From contig CAZPXS010000001.1 of assembly GCA_964590075.1 (NCBI GenBank), positions 152,652 through 216,651 of the forward strand: a DNA stretch of 64,000 bases. Reading direction: 5' to 3'. This document shows positions 1 through 9,169 of this stretch, in pieces; within the stretch, counting starts at the first letter, position 1; each line of letters starts with the position of its first letter. The position numbers and the translations under genes are program-made. This DNA comes from JAGDVO01 sp964590075 [NCBI: uncultured Aquificales bacterium] (GTDB taxonomy: Bacteria; Thermosulfidibacterota; Thermosulfidibacteria; Thermosulfidibacterales). The notes under the pieces were generated by a model, which was not told the origin of the DNA, did not search any database, and saw nothing but the letters and a program-made list of their open reading frames with translations.

Positions 1-2206
1 CGCCATTCTTAAGGGCCTCCCTTTCTTCAAACATCAACTGGAGATTATCCCTGTTTCTCGATGGGATCACTACCTCTGCCCTTTTACCGAACATTCTACA
101 TAACCTGTAGAAACCCTCTATCTTCTCATTTACCCCACCTACCGGTTGGACGTTACCGTGCTGATCTATCGAACCTGTGAATGCTATGTCCTGTCTTATA
201 GGTACCTCTGCCATAGCGGATAGTATGGCTAAAAGTTCCGCAACACTAGCGGAATCTCCCTCTACCATCGAGTAACTCTGCTCAAAGGCTATTGTTGCAC
301 TGAGTCCTATGGGGTGATCTTTTCCATATTTGCCGGATATGTAACCGGAGAGAATAAAACCCGCTTTGCTGAAGATCTTCCCCGCTAGATCAACTTCTCT
401 CTCTATGTTTATTATCCCCTTTTCACCCATGAATACCCTTGCGGTTATTCTCACTGGTCTACCGAAGGAGTAATCTCCAAGATCAATTACGCTTAGCCCG
501 TTTACCTGCCCTATCTTCCTACCCTCTATATCTACGATTATTATTCCATCTCTAACCAATTCCCTTATCTTTTCCTCAATGAGGTTACTTCTAAATATCT
601 TCTCCCTAATAGCCATTTCTACATGCCTATCCTCTATTTCATGAGAACCATCCTTTGTAGCGTAAAAACTCGCCTCTTTGACTATATCCATTATTCCATC
701 TATACACAGGGATAGCTTCTTCTGACTTCCCGATAGTCTCACTATATATTCGAAGAGTTTGGCCATTCCTCTCTCATTTAAAGTTTTCAGTTGTCCCTTT
801 TTAGCTATACTGTTTATCGTTATTGCGAATACCTTTCTCGTTTCCTCCTGGTTTTCTATGTCCTGGGCGAATTCGGCTTTGACCTTGAAAAGTCTACCAA
901 ACTCTGGATCGAATAATCCCAGTAGGTGGAATATAAAGGGATCTCCTACAAGAATTACCTTTAGATCGAGAGGTATCGGTTGTGGCCTGATAACGGTCGA
1001 TATGGGATGAGGTATACCGAGTTCTTCCAGGAATGGCTGGATTGTTATCTCTTTGTGAAGTAACATCTTTTTTAATGTATGCCAAACCCCGGGGTTCATA
1101 AGAACATCCCATATCCTTAGTATCAGAAAACCACCGTTTGCCTTATGGATACTTCCCGCTACTATCTGTGTAAAATCGGCTACATACACCCCGAACTCTG
1201 CCCTTAGAGCGATCCTGCCGAAGAGGTTGCTATAGGTAGGGTTTGTCTCATAGACTATGGGGGCATGTTTTAAATTGCTATTATCAACTATAACGTTCAC
1301 TTGGTATTTCGAAAAGTTCTTTTCCAGTTGTAACATTATAAATGGATTTTCTACCGCAATTGGTATCTGTAGAAATAGATCCAGGTTCTTCATTATATCG
1401 TTTTTGACTTCCATTATGTGTTCGTAGGCCTCCTTAAGTTGCTCATACTTGGAGACGAGATCCTCGATATAGTGGTTTATGACGAATAGAGCTACCTCCT
1501 CTTTCAGCTTTTTCAGTTCCTCGGCTACCTTCTTATCTATCTCCTTTATCTTGTTCATGTAATCCCTTATAAGCGGTTCAAATTCCCTTCTCCTTCTTTC
1601 CACCTGTTCTCTCAGTATCGGATCTACAAGGAGTCTATTTTCGTCTATTATCCTTCCATCCATTATCGGTATCATCATTATGCCTGCCGGTGTGAACTTA
1701 AGGGCGAATCCGCTCATTTCGGCCATTCGGTTTAGTTTCCTGGTTAACTCTTCCTTCTCCTCCTTCGCCCTCTCTATTATACTCGTAGCCTTCTCCTCGT
1801 ATTCTTTGGATTCAAAGGCCTGATGTAATTCGTTCTTTATATTCTCTATAAATTGGTTCATATCCTCCTTGAATTCTTTGCCCTTGCCGGGTGGTAGCTT
1901 TATGGCCTTTGGTACCTGAGGATTGGAAAAGTTGTACACATAACACCAATCTGGTGGGATAGGTAGTTTATTCGCCTTCTCCTTAACCATATCGAGTACC
2001 AGCTTCTTCTTACCTACACCTTCGATACCGGCGACATAGACGTTGAATCCGTCACTTTTTATTTCGAGTCCCATCTCAAGGGCCTTTACCGCTCTTTTCT
2101 GTGAGTATTTGGTTAATCCGACGAGTCCTTCTTCAAAGCTACCTGTTAAGTATCTCTTTATCTCTTCGGGATCACATTCCCAGTACCCCTTTTCTATTAT
2201 CTCCAT
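1..2206 (-). CDS. Lon-like ATP-dependent protease (AAA_32/LonB-type), partial
   Basis: I translated this gene from the minus strand; its C-terminus runs off the left edge, leaving about 735 codons of an expected 780-820. It starts at ATG 2206-2204 with GAGGAG seven bases upstream. The N-terminal AAA-like part has a P-loop-type GxxGxGKK near residue 60, then a long charged helical insertion (about 130-300). A segment resembling the family's HxANGGxL region follows (SIHKANGGFLIL). The C-terminal third is a Lon protease domain: catalytic Ser in EGDSAS at residue 652 and Lys in GGVNEKIEGF at residue 695, a 43-residue spacing as in Lon. Family members are soluble or membrane-associated ATP-dependent proteases for damaged proteins. 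The gene stands alone and divergent from the next block. Confidence 0.88.
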   Translation of the reverse strand, partial: MEIIEKGYWECDPEEIKRYLTGSFEEGLVGLTKYSQKRAVKALEMGLEIKSDGFNVYVAGIEGVGKKKLVLDMVKEKANKLPIPPDWCYVYNFSNPQVPKAIKLPPGKGKEFKEDMNQFIENIKNELHQAFESKEYEEKATSIIERAKEEKEELTRKLNRMAEMSGFALKFTPAGIMMIPIMDGRIIDENRLLVDPILREQVERRRREFEPLIRDYMNKIKEIDKKVAEELKKLKEEVALFVINHYIEDLVSKYEQLKEAYEHIMEVKNDIMKNLDLFLQIPIAVENPFIMLQLEKNFSKYQVNVIVDNSNLKHAPIVYETNPTYSNLFGRIALRAEFGVYVADFTQIVAGSIHKANGGFLILRIWDVLMNPGVWHTLKKMLLHKEITIQPFLEELGIPHPISTVIRPQPIPLDLKVILVGDPFIFHLLGLFDPEFGRLFKVKAEFAQDIENQEETRKVFAITINSIAKKGQLKTLNERGMAKLFEYIVRLSGSQKKLSLCIDGIMDIVKEASFYATKDGSHEIEDRHVEMAIREKIFRSNLIEEKIRELVRDGIIIVDIEGRKIGQVNGLSVIDLGDYSFGRPVRITARVFMGEKGIINIEREVDLAGKIFSKAGFILSGYISGKYGKDHPIGLSATIAFEQSYSMVEGDSASVAELLAILSAMAEVPIRQDIAFTGSIDQHGNVQPVGGVNEKIEGFYRLCRMFGKRAEVVIPSRNRDNLQLMFEEREALKNG

Positions 2207-2232
2207 CCCTATGCTCCTCAAGTTCTTTTTAG

Positions 2233-2261
2233 TTGAGAATAATTTTAATCTATGGTAATTT
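2233..2261 (+). promoter_or_regulatory. Possible promoter of the phosphomutase-RecJ-BirA-che block
   Basis: TTGAGA (2233-2238) and TAATTT (2256-2261) are 17 bp apart and 35 bp upstream of the ATG at 2296. The -10 is weak. It is listed because it is the only candidate in the short divergent gap before a very long co-directional gene block. Confidence 0.27.
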
Positions 2262-2264
2262 CAA
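2236..2264 (-). promoter_or_regulatory. Probable promoter of the Lon-like protease gene
   Basis: On the minus strand TTGAAA (2264-2259) and TATTCT (2241-2236) are 17 bp apart, about 30 bp upstream of the ATG at 2206. It overlaps a weaker candidate promoter for the divergent phosphomutase gene. Recognised by eye only. Confidence 0.4.
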
Positions 2265-2295
2265 ATTTCAACAATATCAAGGAGTGGAGGTTTCG

Positions 2296-3729
2296 ATGGG
2301 TCATCCTATCAAGTTCGGGACAGATGGGTGGCGTGGTATAATAGCGAAAGATGCTACTTTTGAGAATTATGAAAGGGTGGCTCAGGCTGTTTCTGCTTTT
2401 GTCAAAGGTAACTGGCCCTACGAAAAAGGGGTCTTTATAGGTTACGATACTAGATTTTTTTCCGAAGAGTTTGCTAAGGTTGTCGCTTCTGTTTTTGCCG
2501 GAAATGGTATAGGGGTTACCATATCGGATAGAAGTGTTCCAACTCCCTTTGTTACTTTTGCCATAGTGAATTACGGTTACGGCTTTGGTGTGGCGATAAC
2601 TGCGAGTCATAACCCTTACATGTATAACGGTTTTAAGCTGAGGACTCCACTCGGAGGGGCCTGTGGCAAGGAGTATACCGATATAGTCGAATCTCTGCTT
2701 GATAGGGAAGAGGTTAGAAAGGTTGATTTTGATGAGGCGATTGGAGATGGTAGGATAAAGTTTAGGAACCTATACGGAGACTATATAAGATGGGTTTATG
2801 ATAGGATTGATCTAAAACTCATAGCATCAGGTGGTTTTAACGTTGTTGTTAATCCTATGTACGGATCCGCTATAGGTTTACTGAGGGACATCCTCAGCCC
2901 TATAGGTGTTAGGGTCTTAAGTATAAACGATTACAGAAACGCCTTTTTTGACTTTAAGCATCCGGAACCCATAGAGAAGAATATTCAGGATCTGATAGCG
3001 AAGGTCAGAGATCTTCATGCGGATGTAGGTATAGCCACCGATGGTGACGGTGATAGAGTGGGCTTGGTGGATGATAAGGGTAGATTCATATCCCCCCATA
3101 AGATATACGCTCTTATCTTTCAGCACCTGATAAAGAATAGGGGGAACCTCATAGCTAAAGCCAAAAGGAGAATAGCAAAGACCGTATCAACTACGAGTTT
3201 ACTCAATCGAATAGCGGAAAGGTACGGGGTAGAGGTGATAGAAACAGCTGTTGGTTTTAAATATATGGCCGAGCTTCTCGCTAGGAATGAGATTATAATG
3301 GGTGGTGAGGAGTCTGGTGGTATAGGCGTTTGTTTCCATCTACCCGAGAGGGATGGTTCTTTCTCGGCCCTTCTGGTTCTCGAGTATATGGCAACCGAGG
3401 GCAAGTGCTTATCACAGCTCGTCGATGAACTTGATGATACCTACGGTCCTCACCACTATAGAAGACTCGATATAACTGTAAAGAGTATAGACTTTGCGAA
3501 GGCTGTTGTAAGAAATCTCATAGATGAGAGTCCAAGTAGCATAGGGGGAAAGTCGGTTGTCTCTAGAATAGATGTGGATGGAGTCAAATTCATATTAGAG
3601 GATGGTAGTTGGATACTGTTTAGGGCATCGGGTACGGAACCCCTATTGAGGATATACATGGAATCTCAGGATGAGAGTTATTTGGAGAAGCTTGAGAGTT
3701 ATGGAAGAGAAAAGGCGGGAATTACTTGA
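2296..3729 (+). CDS. Phosphoglucomutase/phosphomannomutase family protein
   Basis: A 477-residue alpha-D-phosphohexomutase that interconverts hexose 1- and 6-phosphates in sugar-nucleotide or glycogen metabolism. The four family motifs appear in order: phosphoserine loop TASHNPYMYNG, Mg-binding DGDGDR, sugar-binding GGEESGG, and C-terminal phosphate loop RASGTEPLLR. The ATG at 2296 has GGAGG five bases upstream; a reading frame open to 2233 adds 21 residues without family character. Whether glucose, mannose or glucosamine phosphate is the substrate cannot be read from the sequence. It overlaps the next gene by 29 nt and probably leads the block. Confidence 0.9.
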   Translation: MGHPIKFGTDGWRGIIAKDATFENYERVAQAVSAFVKGNWPYEKGVFIGYDTRFFSEEFAKVVASVFAGNGIGVTISDRSVPTPFVTFAIVNYGYGFGVAITASHNPYMYNGFKLRTPLGGACGKEYTDIVESLLDREEVRKVDFDEAIGDGRIKFRNLYGDYIRWVYDRIDLKLIASGGFNVVVNPMYGSAIGLLRDILSPIGVRVLSINDYRNAFFDFKHPEPIEKNIQDLIAKVRDLHADVGIATDGDGDRVGLVDDKGRFISPHKIYALIFQHLIKNRGNLIAKAKRRIAKTVSTTSLLNRIAERYGVEVIETAVGFKYMAELLARNEIIMGGEESGGIGVCFHLPERDGSFSALLVLEYMATEGKCLSQLVDELDDTYGPHHYRRLDITVKSIDFAKAVVRNLIDESPSSIGGKSVVSRIDVDGVKFILEDGSWILFRASGTEPLLRIYMESQDESYLEKLESYGREKAGIT

Positions 3730-4483
3730 GGATGAAGAGATAACCTATCTCAGGGCATGGGATGTTTACGTTATTCAGAAAAAGGGCGGCTATAGGTTTT
3801 CTTTAGATTCTCTTATACTTGCGGGTATTGTTGATCTTGGCTCCTATAGAGAGGTTTTAGATCTTGGTGCCGGAAGTGGTGTTATATCCTTAATTTTGGC
3901 GAAGAGGTTTCCTAATTTAAAGGTATTTGCCGTTGAGGTTCAGGAAGGTATGGTTGATAGGTTAAGAAGAAGTATAAGCCTAAATAAGCTCGAGGGTAGG
4001 ATAGAGGTTATACACTCATCCTTTAGGGATCTGAAGAGTCTCTTTAGGGTGGGTAGTTTTTCCGCTGTAATTTCCAATCCCCCATACTGGCCGAAGGACT
4101 TTGCTAAAAATAAGGATATGACAGAGGAAGAACTAATAGCAAGGTATGAGATTCTAACGGATATAGAGGAGTTTGTTGATGTCTCTTCCTATCTACTCAG
4201 GAATAAAGGAAAACTATTTATGGTTTATCCCACCCAGAGGCTCGTAACACTTATGTACGCTTTAAGATCAAGGCGAATAGAACCCAAGAGACTTGTTTTT
4301 ATACATCCCGACAGAAACAAAAGGAGCGAGTTTATGTACCTCGAATGTACCAAGGGGGGTAAGGAGTCCCTTACGGTTGAGAGCCCTATCTTTGTATATT
4401 CCGATTCCAAACGTGGCTTATATACAAGGGAAGTTGCCGATATGATAGGTGTCAGGGATGAACTGGTCGATAAGGATAGTTAA
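3701..4483 (+). CDS. TrmN6/YfiC-like N6-adenine tRNA methyltransferase
   Basis: A 260-residue Rossmann-fold SAM methyltransferase. LDLGAGSGVISL is the SAM-binding motif I, and SNPPYWP is the NPPY motif of N6-adenine (or glutamine N5) methyltransferases. An N-terminal GGYRFSLDSLILAG segment is typical of the tRNA1(Val) A37 methyltransferase group (COG4123), which acts on tRNA in the cytoplasm. The ATG at 3701 lies inside the end of the phosphomutase gene; an upstream in-frame ATG at 3671 is less likely because the extra residues look non-conserved. The exact target is inferred from the family only. Confidence 0.75.
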   Translation: MEEKRRELLEDEEITYLRAWDVYVIQKKGGYRFSLDSLILAGIVDLGSYREVLDLGAGSGVISLILAKRFPNLKVFAVEVQEGMVDRLRRSISLNKLEGRIEVIHSSFRDLKSLFRVGSFSAVISNPPYWPKDFAKNKDMTEEELIARYEILTDIEEFVDVSSYLLRNKGKLFMVYPTQRLVTLMYALRSRRIEPKRLVFIHPDRNKRSEFMYLECTKGGKESLTVESPIFVYSDSKRGLYTREVADMIGVRDELVDKDS

Positions 4484-6083
4484 CGAGGCCCTTGTAAGGA
4501 GGATATCGGAGAGGTTTGACCTATCCCCGCCTTTAGCCAAATTTCTCGTTGCAAGGGGATTTAGTAGCGATAGGGATGTGGAGGTTCTCCTAAAATCGAC
4601 TCTCAGTCACAATTCACCCTTTATGTTCTCCCAGATGGAAAAGGCTGTTGATAGGATAGTTAAAGCTATAAAGAGGAGAGAAAGTATACTTATATTTGGT
4701 GATTATGATGTCGATGGTTTGACATCAACTACCATACTTTTTAGGTTTTTGAGGGATTTAACCGATAGGGTTGAAGTCTTTATCCCCCACAGGTTGAATC
4801 ACGGCTATGGTTTAACGGTGAAGGCTCTTGGAGAAATTGATTTAAGTAGGTACTCTTTGATAATTACCGTTGATTGTGGGACAAATGCCTTTTACGAGGC
4901 TAATCTTATAAGATCCAAGGGTATTGATCTTATAGTAACCGATCACCATGAGGTGTGTGCTTTAATACCACCTGCTCTTGCGATAATAAACCCAAAACTC
5001 GATGATTCCTACCCCTTTAGGGATCTTGCGGGCTGTGGGGTTACCTTTAAACTCGTTGAGGCTCTCGTTGATGCTCTAAACTTAGATAGCAGATCGATAC
5101 TTGCCGGTTTTTTGCCCTACGTGGCGATAGGTACAATTGGTGATTCAATGAGGTTGTTGGGTGAGAATAGGTTCCTTGTGAAGTACGGGTTAAAATTCAT
5201 AAGAGAATCCATCCCTCTTTCCTATCTAATAGATAGACTCGGTATGAAAGGCATCGTTGGGGTTGAGGATGTATCCTATTACCTTGCCCCAAGGATAAAC
5301 GCTCCTGGTAGGATGGATAGTGCAGTGGTGTCCCTTGAATTTTTGATCGAGGATGATCCCAGAAAACTCGAGGTTCTCGTTGAAAAGATAGAAGAGATAA
5401 ACTTAAAGAGACAGAGGGAACAGAGTAGAATATTCTCAAAATTGGGACCTATAGATGATGATTTTTACTATATCTATGGTGAGGATATTCATCCGGGCCT
5501 GGTGGGTGTTATAGCGGGAAGGCTCTCCTCTACCTATAGAAAGCCCGCCTTTGTAATATCGGTTCTCGATGAGTACGCAAGAGGGTCCGCACGGGTGGAT
5601 AAATATTTTGAGGGATTGTACGATGTATTTAAAAGGGTGAGTAGATATCTCGTTACCTGGGGTGGGCATGAAAATGCGGTTGGTTTTACCTTGAGAAGTA
5701 GAGATCTGGAAAGTTTTAGGGATAACTTGAGGAGAGAGATAGGATTCATAAGGAGAAGGGATTATGAAACTGTGGATGCTATCGCGAGGTTCGAGGATAT
5801 GGATGTTAAGTTTGCTAAGGATCTTATAAGGTTACAGCCCTTTGGCGAGGGATTTGAGGAACCGCTCTTTCTGTTTGAGAAAGTTGAGGTGAGGGGTATC
5901 TCGAGGGAGGGATGGAAAAGAAGGGTAAAGTTGATGCAGGATCTGATAGTTATAGATGGTATATCAGAAGGCGATTTGGATATATCCTACGGTTTATACG
6001 ATATAGTTGGAAGTCCCTACCTAGAGGATGATGGTAAAGTTAAGAGACTAGTTATCAAGATAAGGGATGCAAGGAGATTATAG
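4458..6083 (+). CDS. recJ: Single-stranded-DNA-specific exonuclease RecJ
   Basis: A 541-residue DHH-superfamily nuclease that degrades single-stranded DNA 5' to 3' in recombination and mismatch/base-excision repair. Visible are motif I DYDVDGLTST, the DHH motif DHHE, GCGVTFKL, and the DHHA1 glycine-rich GGHENAVGF toward the C-terminus, which then carries an OB-like region. It is near the usual bacterial core length. ATG 4458 is preceded by AGGTG with suitable spacing; a GTG at 4449 is an alternative. It overlaps the methyltransferase before it by 26 nt and birA after it by 17 nt. Confidence 0.93.
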   Translation: MNWSIRIVNEALVRRISERFDLSPPLAKFLVARGFSSDRDVEVLLKSTLSHNSPFMFSQMEKAVDRIVKAIKRRESILIFGDYDVDGLTSTTILFRFLRDLTDRVEVFIPHRLNHGYGLTVKALGEIDLSRYSLIITVDCGTNAFYEANLIRSKGIDLIVTDHHEVCALIPPALAIINPKLDDSYPFRDLAGCGVTFKLVEALVDALNLDSRSILAGFLPYVAIGTIGDSMRLLGENRFLVKYGLKFIRESIPLSYLIDRLGMKGIVGVEDVSYYLAPRINAPGRMDSAVVSLEFLIEDDPRKLEVLVEKIEEINLKRQREQSRIFSKLGPIDDDFYYIYGEDIHPGLVGVIAGRLSSTYRKPAFVISVLDEYARGSARVDKYFEGLYDVFKRVSRYLVTWGGHENAVGFTLRSRDLESFRDNLRREIGFIRRRDYETVDAIARFEDMDVKFAKDLIRLQPFGEGFEEPLFLFEKVEVRGISREGWKRRVKLMQDLIVIDGISEGDLDISYGLYDIVGSPYLEDDGKVKRLVIKIRDARRL

Positions 6084-7044
6084 GGATATAGAGATAATGA
6101 GGGTTTTGATTAACAACAGGGGGAGGATAGTCTCTGGGGATGAGATGGCTATTTATCTTGGTATTTCGAGGGTTGCTCTCTGGAAGAGGGTCAGATCCCT
6201 CATTAAAAAGGGTATACCTATAGAGGTATTTAAGAGGAGGGGTTATATGTTGGTGAATGATATGCCCGATTCTCTAAGAGCTGAGTTTGTACTTGCTGAA
6301 CTTGATACGGAGGAGTTTGGTAGGAACTACTCTTATTTCGATATAGTGGATTCTACAAACGATGTTGCGATTAGACTTGTAGAGGAAGGTATGCCTAATG
6401 GTACTGTTGTTGTTGCGGAAAGTCAAGTAGCTGGAAGGGGTAGACAAGGTAGAAAGTGGTATTCTCCCGGGGGCAAAAATATATACATGTCTGTTATAGT
6501 AAGGCTACCTATCCCACCTATTCTTGGTTTTAGGGCAACCATGATGGCGAGTTGTGCTCTTTGCGATACCTTGAGATCCATTGGTATACCTGCCCTAATC
6601 AAGTGGCCAAACGATATCTATGTTAATGGTAAGAAGATAGCGGGTATACTAACCGAGACGGTCATGAAGGATGTTAAGAAACTTGAGGCCTTGGTTGTGG
6701 GTATAGGATTGAACGTCAATATGGCTAGATCCGATATGCCACCTGATATAGTGGATAAAGCTACATCAGTTATGCTAGAGATAGGTGATTTCTATCCACG
6801 TAGAAAAATTCTTTTAACTCTCCTATCTAACATGGAAAAGTGGTATAGAATTTGCTTAAATAAAGTAGAGGAGGCATGGATGTATTGGAGGTTTAACAAC
6901 TATACCATCGGGAGGAGGGTGCTTATAGACGGTGAGGTTGAGGCTGAGGCTATAGGGGTTACACCCTTTGGGGAGTTGCTTGTTAAAGTAAGTGACGGTA
7001 GAATAGAAAAGATAACCGCCCAGGATGTGGAGATAGTTAGTTAA
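6067..7044 (+). CDS. birA: Bifunctional biotin-protein ligase / biotin operon repressor
   Basis: A 325-residue BirA. Residues about 10-65 form a winged helix-turn-helix (GDEMAIYLGISRVALWKRV), so this is the DNA-binding class that can repress biotin synthesis as well as biotinylate carboxyl carrier proteins. The ligase domain shows the biotinyl-AMP loop GRGRQGRKW and the KWPNDIYVNGKKIAG signature with its catalytic Lys; a small C-terminal SH3-like domain follows. ATG 6067 overlaps the end of recJ; ATG 6097 is an alternative that would leave the HTH intact. It ends 8 nt before the first receptor gene. Confidence 0.93.
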   Translation: MQGDYRDIEIMRVLINNRGRIVSGDEMAIYLGISRVALWKRVRSLIKKGIPIEVFKRRGYMLVNDMPDSLRAEFVLAELDTEEFGRNYSYFDIVDSTNDVAIRLVEEGMPNGTVVVAESQVAGRGRQGRKWYSPGGKNIYMSVIVRLPIPPILGFRATMMASCALCDTLRSIGIPALIKWPNDIYVNGKKIAGILTETVMKDVKKLEALVVGIGLNVNMARSDMPPDIVDKATSVMLEIGDFYPRRKILLTLLSNMEKWYRICLNKVEEAWMYWRFNNYTIGRRVLIDGEVEAEAIGVTPFGELLVKVSDGRIEKITAQDVEIVS

Positions 7045-7055
7045 GGAGGTAGATG

Positions 7056-8768
7056 ATGAGTCTGAAGTTTAAAGTGAGTGCGCTTATCGCATGCGTTCTA
7101 GTTGTTGTCTTCTTCTCGTTATTTATCTGGGATCTTAAAAGAACTAAGGAAGAGGCTATTTCAAAGGAGGTTGATAGAGCAAGAGGGATAGTAAGTATAG
7201 CTAGAGCAACTATGGATTATACAACCCAAAACTGGAGGATGAACCTATTTAAGGTTGAAGAGGCAAAGAAGGATCCTCAAAAGTTTCTACAGATAGTACC
7301 TGTAGTTAGTGCTATGAGGGTATTGAGCGCGAAGGCACAGGAACTTGGTCTAATAGTTAAGGTACCGAAGGAGCATCCTAGAAATCCAAAGAATGAACCG
7401 GATGAACTTGAAAGGGAAGTTCTTAGGAAACTCGTTAGTATGGATAAGGGTGGGGAGGATACTCCAGAGCTATTCGTCGTTGATAAAAAAACCGGATATA
7501 TAAGGTATTTTAAAGCCATAAGACTTATAAAGGAATGTGAGTATTGTCACGGTGATCCCTCTAAGTCAAGAGAGTTCTGGGGTAACAGTGAAGGTATAGA
7601 TATAACTGGTGGTAGAATGGAAGGGTGGAAAGCCGGTGAGATTCACGGTGCCTTTGAGATATTCATACCTCTCTCCATCGTTACCAAGAGCTTGCAACAG
7701 CAGCTCCTAGTTAAATTTGGTACCACTATATTGGCTGTTATCCTGATAATAATACTTTTACAGTTTGCTCTTACTAAGACTGTATTCAGTAAGCTTTCAA
7801 AGCTAAACGATATATTCTCAATGGTTGAAAGGGGTAACTTTACCTTCGATGTTCCAGATATGGGTAACGATGAGATAGGAAGGGTCTTTAGAGCTGTAAG
7901 GAGTATGGTTGACAGTCTAAAGAATATCATATCTTCAATAGCCAATGCTTCTAGCTTGGTTGTTGAGACTTCTAAGGAGTTAAATAGCAATACCGTAAGA
8001 ATGGAGGAAGGTATAGTAAGGCAGAGCGAGAGCCTATCGTCCACTGTGAGTGCTGTTGAGGAGATGGAAGCTACCGTTAAGAGGATGGCGAGTAACGCTA
8101 AGAATGTTGAGGCCAACTCTAAGAGTTCACTTGAGTTGGCGGATAACGGTTACAGAACGGTAATGGAGATGAAGAGTATGATGTTAGAGATAGCGGATTC
8201 CGTGTCTAAGGCTGCAGCTACCATAAAGTCTCTCGGAGAATCCTCTAAATCCGTTGGTAAGATCGTTAAGGTTATAGATGAAATAGCGAGTCAAACGAAT
8301 CTACTAGCACTAAATGCTGCGATTGAGGCTGCGAGGGCTGGGGAGCACGGTAGGGGCTTTGCGGTTGTTGCCGATGAGGTGAGAAAGCTTGCGGAGGATA
8401 CGGTTAAGGCGACTCAGGAGATAGCAAACGTTATATCCGTTATAGTTGGTAAAACTGAGGAAGCTGTAAACAGCATGAATAGTATAGTGCATGATGTGGA
8501 AAGGGGTGTTATGAAGGCTGAGGAATCAATGAGTGCTCTTGAAAGAATAAAGTCGAGCGCCGAAAGTGTATCGATAGATATAATGGAGATCTCAAGAGCT
8601 ATGGAGGAACACGCCAAGGCTACTGAGATGGTAACCGTGTCCGTTGATACGATTTCCAAAGTTGCCTCTGAAAATAGAGTTATAGTTGAAGAAACAAGGA
8701 AGATGGCTAATAAACTTGAAGAACTCGCCGTCAGGTTGAGGGAGCTTGTTGCAAAATTTGAAATTTAG
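7056..8768 (+). CDS. Methyl-accepting chemotaxis protein with periplasmic c-type haem motif
   Basis: A 570-residue transmembrane chemoreceptor. TM1 is near residues 8-27, the periplasmic domain about 28-220, TM2 about 224-245, then HAMP and a long signalling coiled coil with the universal tip [19 protein letters not shown]. The periplasmic part resembles the Tll0287/DUF3365 sensor fold and contains CEYCH (C162, C165, H166 counted from the ATG at 7053), a CxxCH covalent-haem motif. It probably senses redox state or a gas such as NO, CO or O2. AGGAGG at 7044-7049 suits ATG 7056 (6 nt) better than ATG 7053 (3 nt). It begins the chemosensory run. Confidence 0.9.
   Translation: MSLKFKVSALIACVLVVVFFSLFIWDLKRTKEEAISKEVDRARGIVSIARATMDYTTQNWRMNLFKVEEAKKDPQKFLQIVPVVSAMRVLSAKAQELGLIVKVPKEHPRNPKNEPDELEREVLRKLVSMDKGGEDTPELFVVDKKTGYIRYFKAIRLIKECEYCHGDPSKSREFWGNSEGIDITGGRMEGWKAGEIHGAFEIFIPLSIVTKSLQQQLLVKFGTTILAVILIIILLQFALTKTVFSKLSKLNDIFSMVERGNFTFDVPDMGNDEIGRVFRAVRSMVDSLKNIISSIANASSLVVETSKELNSNTVRMEEGIVRQSESLSSTVSAVEEMEATVKRMASNAKNVEANSKSSLELADNGYRTVMEMKSMMLEIADSVSKAAATIKSLGESSKSVGKIVKVIDEIASQTNLLALNAAIEAARAGEHGRGFAVVADEVRKLAEDTVKATQEIANVISVIVGKTEEAVNSMNSIVHDVERGVMKAEESMSALERIKSSAESVSIDIMEISRAMEEHAKATEMVTVSVDTISKVASENRVIVEETRKMANKLEELAVRLRELVAKFEI
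8292..8398 (+). repeat. Receptor hairpin-tip repeat, copy 1
   Basis: A 107-nt stretch coding for the conserved receptor tip. By eye it differs at only 6 positions from the segment at 14916-15022 in the second receptor, much closer than the flanking DNA. A third, more diverged copy lies at 16184-16290. Confidence 0.7.
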
Positions 8769-8780
8769 GAGGAGGGGAAG

Positions 8781-9158
8781 ATGAAGATACTTGTTGTCGA
8801 TGATTCTCCCACCATGAGGAGGATAATTATAAATGTTCTTAACAGGATTGGATATAAAGATGTGGTTGAGGCGGAGAATGGTCTCGATGCCTTAAGTAAG
8901 TTAAAGGCAAACCCGGATATCGGTCTTATTCTGACTGACTGGAACATGCCCGAAATGGATGGGCTTACCTTTGTGGAGACAGTTAGGAGCTCTCCAGAGT
9001 TTAAGTCTATACCCATAATAATGGTAACCACCATCGGTGCCAAGGAGGAGATAATAAAGGCCCTCAAAGCTGGTGTTAACAACTACATAGTGAAACCTTT
9101 TACTCCTGATATTCTTAAGGAGAAGATAGAAAAGACCCTGGCTATGGCTAAAAATTAG
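8781..9158 (+). CDS. cheY: Chemotaxis response regulator CheY
   Basis: A 125-residue stand-alone receiver domain. The acidic pair D7/D8, phosphoacceptor D53 in LTDWNMPEMDG, the switch Thr in MVTT and the Lys in VKPF are all present. CheA phosphorylates it; CheY-P then binds the flagellar switch or, in pilus-based motility, another output. GGAGGGG stands just upstream of the ATG. It sits between a receptor and cheA in one transcription unit. Flagellar genes are not in the window, so the output (flagellum or type IV pilus) cannot be decided. Confidence 0.93.
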   Translation: MKILVVDDSPTMRRIIINVLNRIGYKDVVEAENGLDALSKLKANPDIGLILTDWNMPEMDGLTFVETVRSSPEFKSIPIIMVTTIGAKEEIIKALKAGVNNYIVKPFTPDILKEKIEKTLAMAKN

Positions 9159-9169
9159 AGGGGGTAGTT

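Noticed and set aside
759-1112. Short open frames on both strands within 0.7-1.1 kb
   Set aside because: They lie within the Lon-like protease gene in other frames and have no motif.
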